Below, piece after piece: positions 59,501 to 64,000 of a DNA stretch of 64,000 nt (position 1 is the stretch's first letter; the number at the start of each line of letters is the position of its first letter). Location of the stretch: assembly GCA_001464935.1 (NCBI GenBank), contig LNEL01000050.1:86494-150493 (forward strand), given 5' to 3'. Source of the DNA: Gammaproteobacteria bacterium Ga0077536 (GTDB lineage Bacteria; Pseudomonadota; Gammaproteobacteria; Ga0077536). The notes under the pieces are model-generated. The model made no database searches. It was not told where the DNA came from and saw nothing but the letters and a program-made list of their open reading frames with translations. The translations under genes and the position numbers were made by a program.

Positions 59501-62500
59501 TGAGCTGCAGGGCGGCCCGGGCAACGACATCCTGCATGGAGACGCCGGCGCCGATCGGCTTTTCGGTGACGACGACGATGATGAACTGCATGGAGACGTC
59601 GGCGACGACGCGCTGATCGGTGACGGGGGCAACGACCTGTTGCTGGGGGGCGACGGCGACGACCGTCTCTTCGGCAATGCCGGCGCCGATGTGCTCGATG
59701 GCGGCGCGGATCGCGACTTTCTCGACGGTGGCGAGGGCGCCGATGTGCTGCGCGGCGGCGCACAGGCCGATCAGCTGCATGGCGGAGACGGTGCCGACAC
59801 GCTGTTCGGCGAGGCTAACGACGACCTCCTGCTCGGGGGCGCGGGTGACGATTTTCTCGACGGCGGCAGTGGCGCGGACACGCTCGACGGCGGCGCCGGC
59901 CACGATCGCTATCGCTTCGATGCCGGCACCGGCGACGACGTGCTCCGCGACGTCTCGGGTGTCGATGAACTGCATCTGGTCGCCGTGCGCTCGGCCAGTG
60001 CGCTCGACGTTCGCGAACAGGCGGCCGCTCTCGTCATCGCGTGGGACGGCACGAACAGCGTGCGAATCCGCGACTGGCGCTCGGGTACCGTCGATCGCCT
60101 GCGCATCGGCCCGTCGCTGGTGCTCGATCGCGCGCACTTTCTCACGCCGCAACGGGCCGGCCGCGTGCGCGCGCTGAGCGAGTTTCCCGCGGTCGCCGCT
60201 GGCGCCATGGTCGGCACCGGCGGCGATGACGACATCGTGCTCGACGCCTCGGCGCTTTCGATCACCGCCGGTGACGGCAATGATCGTTACCTGCTGCCCG
60301 CGCAGACCGGCGCGGTGCGGTTGCGCCTCGACGACACGAGCGGCGACAACACCCTGCAGTTTCAGGGCGAGGTGTCGCTGCACGACATTGCGTTGTCGCT
60401 CGACGGCGACGACTACGTGATCGCGCTCGGCCAGCATCGCCTGAGTCTGTCGCCGACCTCCGTCGCGCGTTATGCGTTCGGCGATGGCACCGAACTGAGC
60501 GCAGGGGAATTTCGCCAGCACTTGCTGAATCTCGTGCCCGTCGCGCCGAGACTCGCCCAGCCGCTCGACAACCACGCGATCCATCTCGGCCAGTCATTCC
60601 AGTTCAGTCTGCCGCCCGGCACATTCGTCGATCTCAACCCTGGCGCAAGCGTCACCTACGCGGCGACGCTCGACAATGGCAACCCGTTGCCCGCGTGGCT
60701 GCAGTTCGATCCGGTGAACCGGCTTTTCAGCGGGCATCCGCCGGACGCGGCCGTCGGCTCCCATGTGCTGCGGGTGACGGCGACCGATGACGACGGACTC
60801 GTCGCGCACGACAGCTTCGGGCTCGACGTGCTGCCGAGCCTGCATCGCGCACCGGGCGCCGTGTTCGCGTACCAGGCCGTGAACGGGGTCAATGGCTTCT
60901 GGCTGGCGCCGCCGCTGTCGGCCGGCGCGGCTGCGGCCGCGCCGCTGATCGCGGCAGTCGGCGATCTGAATGCGGACGGCTTCGACGACTTCATGGTCGG
61001 CGACACGGTGCGTTTTGGCCGCGCCCGTGGTTTTGGCGTGCAACTGGATGGTCCCGCGCTCGATGGCTACGACAGCTTCCAGCTGCTGAACTATGTGAAC
61101 GAAGGATTTCCGTATGCCAACTCAGGCCTGTTGCCACGCGGCGGCGATTTCAACGGCGACGGTATCGGCGATCTGTGGCTGCCGGCGCCGGACGGCAGCG
61201 GCGCCGCGCGCGTGCTGGTCGGCCGTCGCGGTCGTTACGCGTCTTCGATCGACTATCAGCTTCTCCCGGTACTGCCCGCGCCCGTGGCACCACAGCCACC
61301 GCCCCTGTACTACGAGGGGCGATCGGTCGTCGACTCGAGTGCGCTCGAGGCCGGCGACTTCAACGGCGATGGTCTGACCGATTTTCTGGTGACCGTCGCC
61401 AGCGACACGGCCGCACGCACCTGGCGCGGTGTCGTGTTCGGGCAGGCGACCGGCCAGGCGACGCCGGTCCATCTCGACGCACCGAACGGCCGGCACGCGC
61501 TGCGCATCCTCGCCGATGCCTACGGCGGCTATCCGTTTACGGAGCCCGACGGCGCATTGGCCGCGAGCGGCTGGGGGCCGTTGCTGCCGCTCGGCGACAT
61601 CAATGACGACGGGCACGCCGACATCGGCTTGGGCTCGGCGCCATTCCTGTTCCAGGCGCAGACAGCGTATGCCGCCGTGATTTTCGGTCGCGCCGACGGT
61701 CATGGCGGCGTCTTTGACGTCGGCGCCGCGACCGGCGCGAACGGCTTTCTCGTCACGCTGCCGAATCCGCCGGTCGCGTACTCGGCAGCGCATCTGGTGC
61801 GCGCGGCCGGCGATCTCAACGGCGATGGCTACGACGACGTGTTCGCTGTCGACGATGCGACCGGCGCGGCCTACGCCCTGTATGGTCGCGCGGCGTTCTC
61901 CGGCGTGATGCACGCTGGCACGCCAGGCAACGATGTCATTCACGTGCAGGCCGATGCGATGACGCACGCAGGGCCGGGTGACGACACGCTGATAGTGCCG
62001 ATGTCGATCTCGGGCACGCTGTTCGGTGGCAGCGGGCACAACACCTTCATCTTCACGCTGCCGACCACCCAGCTCGAAGGGCGCACCCTGCACAGAATCG
62101 ACGCGCACGGCGGATTGCACCAGGATACCTACGAGATACTCGGGGCCGGCCGGATCGCACTGCACATTCGTGATGGCATCGGCGTCCCGAACACGCTGAA
62201 GTTCGGGGCGGGGATTGCGAGCTTCGACTTCGTGCTGAAGCAGGGCTCGGTGCTGCTCGACTTCGGCCCCGATGGGCCGCAGATCCATCTGGAAGATGTC
62301 GACCTCGACAACGTCCTCGGTGGTCCGCGCACCGTCGAGTCAATCGAGTTCGCGGACGGCAGCGTGCTGCGATATGCCGATTTGATTGCCCGCGGCTTCG
62401 ACGTGCCGGGTACCGACTTCGCGGAAGCCCTGCGCGGCAGCGACGTCGTCGACCGCATCACGGCGCGCGGTGGCAACGATCAGATCGCCGGCGGCCGTGG

Positions 62501-63683
62501 CAACGACGTGCTCGACGGTGGCCTCGGCGACGACACCTATGTCATTGCGCGTGGCGACGGCAACGACACGATCCGTGAGGCGGGTGGCTACGACCGCGTG
62601 CATTGGGGCACCGGGGTGAGCGCCGCCGATTTGCGCTTCGAGCATGCGGGCCCCGATCTGATCGTGCACGGCGTGGGCGGCGACTCGCTGCGCATCGAAG
62701 GCTGGCATCGTGCACGCACGGCGCGCATCGAACTGTTCGAATTCGCCGACGGCAGCCGTGCCGATGCCGGGCGGCTCGCGAATCGCGCGCCGGTCGCGTT
62801 GACGAGCGCGCAGCGCGTCGCGGTCGAGGCCGGCAGCTCGTTTGCGATTCCGCTGTCGACGGGCTGGTTTCGCGATGCGGATCCGCTGGACACGCTGTCA
62901 TTGCGCGTCAATCCCGATGCGTCTGCGGGCACCTCGGCAATGCCGGCCTGGCTGCGCTACGACAGCCGCACGCGCACGCTCCTCGGCGCGCCGCCGGCGG
63001 CATTCGCGGGCGATATTCATCTGCGCGTGTCGGCGCTTGATCCACAGACTGCGAGCGCCAGCCTCGCTTACACGCTACAGCTTGGCACAGGCATCGTGCG
63101 CGCGGGCACGGCGGCCGCGGACAGCCTGACCGGCACCGCCTGGGCCGACGACTTGCGCGGGGGGGACGGTCACGACCGCCTCAGCGGGCTCGATGGTGCA
63201 GACAGGCTGTTCGGCGATGCGGGCGCGGATGTCCTCCTCGGCGGCAGTGGCGACGATCGCCTGGCGGGCGGCGCCGGTGCCGACACCCTGAGTGGACAGG
63301 GCGGATCCGATCGCTACGTGTTCGCGCGTGGCAGTGGCTTCGACACGATCATCAATCGGGACCAGGCTGGACAGGACGACATCGTGTTCGAGGATCCGGG
63401 CCTGCCGTCGGAGCTGTGGTTCAGTCGCCAGGGGCAGGATCTCGACATCATGCGCAGCGGCACGCAGGACCGGATCCGCGTCGCTGGCTGGTATGCCGCG
63501 AGTTCCGATCGCGTCGATCGCATTGCCTACGCCGACGGGCCGGCGCTGCTCGCGGCCGACGTCGACCGGCTGGTCGAAGCGATGGCGCAATTCGGGCCGG
63601 CGCCAGCGTCCGGCACGGTGTTTGCGCCGTGGCTCGCGAGCGAACTCGCACCGACCCTGGCGGCGGCGTGGCGGGCGGGCTGA
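56544..63683 (+). CDS. Giant RTX protein with N-terminal lipase-like domain and FG-GAP repeats
   Basis: A 2,379-residue, probably secreted protein; GTG start with a strong AAGGAGG site. Residues ~1-340: alpha/beta-hydrolase (class 3 lipase-like) with nucleophile Ser218 in VVGHSLGGH, candidate acids D292-D294 and candidate His321 in NSHGMDP. Residues ~555-615, 725-845 and 895-1130: RTX nonapeptides of the GGxGxDxLxGG type, the calcium-binding rolls of type I secretion substrates. Residues ~1335-1430 and 2085-2185: Ig/cadherin-like putative adhesion domains (PAWLQFDPVNRLFSGHPPD; PAWLRYDSRTRTLLGAPPA). Residues ~1470-1775: five FG-GAP-type repeats with DxNxDGxxD loops. A further RTX block and hemolysin-related domains (DLRFEHAGPDLIVHG; ELWFSRQGQDLDIMRSG) close it. 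No type I secretion genes lie in the window. The first ~55 codons are AT-rich. Confidence 0.87.
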   Translation: MILQEIHKYAMLSNLAYVRWDSSNSSIPDDIIRAVVAANRSTSSWAASYFQKPSLDRWSIPSPAIHTNDATGFAATLFVSAGEKVLAIRGTEFENTLPELLFAFLPGVSLGEQTLLDLFAADLEEIVGLGIAMAQATSLVNYVLRHSTAVGVAVPQFALQRATSFDFAASPIPVGAPGFSTGTPGPGGARTWYWLTETTTTGTGLLQAGERISVVGHSLGGHLAALALRLFPQVFDQGVVFNAAGFDAPESRRLTDAFVRLVTPLLPAPPAADFTSLGPRLQNLVSESSTRDDDLAVVPSVLTGIGALTPVGTVRTELNSHGMDPLMDDLAALALLERLGPTLDRAALFRLFDAASTRGAGSMEALVTGLAGVLLPTSPAFAEVASGWLGYASDAAVFERRSALQDAVLEMNAVVAANPALRLEPLLGLSSAELIARARTSVAYRHALHEYLPFALVGDDARHARHNALGVLDESAMSLSELADRVALYQHEMSRRLADLDEGYVLGSDARRFHDLGRQIEFLVRDILPETQPDLIGTVVIGADGIDAGGAAAGSPLRDRIHGASGDDHLAGGGGADYLNGGRGHDMLEGGSGADTLEGGDGNDTLYGSQASGADDGASDVLIGGPGFDRLFAGPGDFVLDADGELLVLIGHDWLPVAGRAFRALQGGDDVRVLRSEDSAGLVLAYHANSRELRVGNVTVLDFDPGELGLDLVALPAPPPVLPVIRGSAGADRLTGGAPAERIEGGAGDDELNGQGGADDLIGEAGHDALDGGSGDDRLDGGAGRDRLEGHTGRDTLLGGEEADVLAGGADDDVLDGGSGDDVLGGGTGRDTLVGGDGNDLLSAELHFDRPAIGWTIERYGSAASQALRDPRSVQLIGFNGVDTTALNRPRDLAGDLLYGGHGDDLLFGSAGRDFIDGGPGDDTALGGDGDDVLHGSAGRDHLRGSGGADVIDGGDGDDFIVGHGSGNEGAKPDGGDRLQGGDGDDELQGGPGNDILHGDAGADRLFGDDDDDELHGDVGDDALIGDGGNDLLLGGDGDDRLFGNAGADVLDGGADRDFLDGGEGADVLRGGAQADQLHGGDGADTLFGEANDDLLLGGAGDDFLDGGSGADTLDGGAGHDRYRFDAGTGDDVLRDVSGVDELHLVAVRSASALDVREQAAALVIAWDGTNSVRIRDWRSGTVDRLRIGPSLVLDRAHFLTPQRAGRVRALSEFPAVAAGAMVGTGGDDDIVLDASALSITAGDGNDRYLLPAQTGAVRLRLDDTSGDNTLQFQGEVSLHDIALSLDGDDYVIALGQHRLSLSPTSVARYAFGDGTELSAGEFRQHLLNLVPVAPRLAQPLDNHAIHLGQSFQFSLPPGTFVDLNPGASVTYAATLDNGNPLPAWLQFDPVNRLFSGHPPDAAVGSHVLRVTATDDDGLVAHDSFGLDVLPSLHRAPGAVFAYQAVNGVNGFWLAPPLSAGAAAAAPLIAAVGDLNADGFDDFMVGDTVRFGRARGFGVQLDGPALDGYDSFQLLNYVNEGFPYANSGLLPRGGDFNGDGIGDLWLPAPDGSGAARVLVGRRGRYASSIDYQLLPVLPAPVAPQPPPLYYEGRSVVDSSALEAGDFNGDGLTDFLVTVASDTAARTWRGVVFGQATGQATPVHLDAPNGRHALRILADAYGGYPFTEPDGALAASGWGPLLPLGDINDDGHADIGLGSAPFLFQAQTAYAAVIFGRADGHGGVFDVGAATGANGFLVTLPNPPVAYSAAHLVRAAGDLNGDGYDDVFAVDDATGAAYALYGRAAFSGVMHAGTPGNDVIHVQADAMTHAGPGDDTLIVPMSISGTLFGGSGHNTFIFTLPTTQLEGRTLHRIDAHGGLHQDTYEILGAGRIALHIRDGIGVPNTLKFGAGIASFDFVLKQGSVLLDFGPDGPQIHLEDVDLDNVLGGPRTVESIEFADGSVLRYADLIARGFDVPGTDFAEALRGSDVVDRITARGGNDQIAGGRGNDVLDGGLGDDTYVIARGDGNDTIREAGGYDRVHWGTGVSAADLRFEHAGPDLIVHGVGGDSLRIEGWHRARTARIELFEFADGSRADAGRLANRAPVALTSAQRVAVEAGSSFAIPLSTGWFRDADPLDTLSLRVNPDASAGTSAMPAWLRYDSRTRTLLGAPPAAFAGDIHLRVSALDPQTASASLAYTLQLGTGIVRAGTAAADSLTGTAWADDLRGGDGHDRLSGLDGADRLFGDAGADVLLGGSGDDRLAGGAGADTLSGQGGSDRYVFARGSGFDTIINRDQAGQDDIVFEDPGLPSELWFSRQGQDLDIMRSGTQDRIRVAGWYAASSDRVDRIAYADGPALLAADVDRLVEAMAQFGPAPASGTVFAPWLASELAPTLAAAWRAG

Positions 63684-63690
63684 TGACGAT

Positions 63691-63712
63691 GCCCTGCCGG
63701 CGCAGGGCCTAC
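63691..63712 (-). repeat. REP-like hairpin C with GTAG
   Basis: On the minus strand: GTAG (63712-63709), perfect 7-bp stem GCCCTGC / GCAGGGC with a four-base loop. It lies 8 bases after the RTX stop codon and could also help end transcription. Confidence 0.6.
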
Positions 63713-63753
63713 AGGTGGCGCAGGCCGGACGCTTCGATTCGGCCGCAGCAGAT

Positions 63754-63784
63754 CCCCGGTTGCACTGCGTTGCACCCGGGCTAC
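63754..63784 (-). repeat. REP-like hairpin B3 with GTAG
   Basis: On the minus strand: GTAG (63784-63781), CCCGGGT, 13-base loop, ACCGGGG (one mismatch). It is the same family as the pair at 53023-53112. Confidence 0.6.
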
Positions 63785-63918
63785 ATCGCGCTACGGGTGG
63801 CGCGTCGCCCCCGGATTCTCTGCAATCAATGTGGAGCAGGCTGACTACATGAGCGCAATTATCGATCACTCGCCATGATCCTGGGCAAAAACGCCAGGTC
63901 ACCGCGTAGATACTGTTA

Positions 63919-64000
63919 TCAAGCGCAAGCCCCATGCATCGTCGGGTCGAAGGGTTTACCGGAGAGGAGCACCCCGTAAGCCACCTGGGCAAGTTTGCGC
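63919..64000 (-). CDS. IS110-type transposase, C-terminal fragment
   Basis: The gene enters from the right edge and stops at TGA (63921-63919). The last 26 residues include RKLAQVAYGVLLSGKPFDP, a typical C-terminal end of IS110/IS116 family transposases (pattern recollection). These elements move without long terminal inverted repeats, so the element end cannot be placed exactly; it may lie in 63842-63918. Confidence 0.55.
   Translation of the reverse strand, partial: RKLAQVAYGVLLSGKPFDPTMHGACA

Noticed and set aside
58200..59930. Regularly spaced DNA repeats resembling a repeat array
   Set aside because: They encode RTX nonapeptides in frame, vary in sequence and have no spacer structure, so they are not CRISPR.
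58377..60584. A 735-codon open frame on the minus strand within the RTX gene
   Set aside because: It mirrors the RTX repeats (Val/Ala/Ile-rich repeats) and has no independent ribosome binding site or domain.

Overview
The window is GC-rich DNA (about two thirds G+C by eye) with tightly packed genes. It most likely comes from the chromosome of a gammaproteobacterium. The best evidence is the order of housekeeping genes: yicC-gmk-rpoZ-spoT-ridA-recG-ubiA leftward and rph-rdgB-hemW rightward. Baeyer-Villiger-type monooxygenases, a CoA transferase and polyamine catabolism suggest an environmental heterotroph, perhaps from the Nevskiales/Steroidobacterales/Xanthomonadales side. That placement is inference only. 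No rRNA, tRNA or CRISPR array was seen.

Layout. 1-6.9 kb: the end of a SnoaL-like gene, a DMT exporter with a divergent LysR regulator, a LuxR-type regulator, a secreted NxxGxxxF-repeat protein with a VPLPG C-terminal sorting signal, and an uncharacterised protein. 6.9-14.6 kb: an oxidative gene neighbourhood made of a methyltransferase, a formyltransferase-fold protein, a frameshifted flavin monooxygenase, a divergent acetamidase/formamidase, an AraC regulator and a second, intact flavin monooxygenase. 14.9-29.9 kb: nitrogen and polyamine metabolism. One leftward operon holds a class III aminotransferase, a glutamine synthetase-like ligase, serine dehydratase and an OsmC protein. Next to it are agmatine deiminase and a second leftward operon (gamma-glutamylpolyamine synthetase, polyamine aminotransferase, PotFGHI-type ABC importer, small cytosolic protein), with a divergent PuuB-type oxidase.

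29.9-37.2 kb: a membrane glycosyltransferase, an M48 protease with a YjgN/DUF898 protein, a class III CoA transferase, VanZ and CBS proteins, and a secreted Sel1-repeat protein. 37.2-47.5 kb: the conserved housekeeping block, in which yicC is broken by a frameshift. 47.5-54.7 kb: an alcohol dehydrogenase, a choice-of-anchor I protein with a second VPxPG sorting signal, a response regulator/histidine kinase pair, an SDR, and two tandem FmdB-like proteins.

54.9-64 kb: the accessory end. It has a RAYT (REP-associated transposase) homologue that appears to have lost its catalytic His and Tyr residues, a membrane protein of unknown function, a 2,379-residue RTX protein with an N-terminal lipase-like domain, and the 3' end of an IS110-type transposase. 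An AT-rich patch spans the junction between the membrane protein and the RTX gene.

Several REP-like hairpins carry a GTAG (or GCAG/GGAG) tetranucleotide on one side. Most lie in three convergent intergenic gaps; one sits in a divergent gap. Two genes (the first monooxygenase and yicC) each look shortened by a small out-of-frame deletion. These could be real decay or assembly errors and should be checked before the organism's biology is interpreted.
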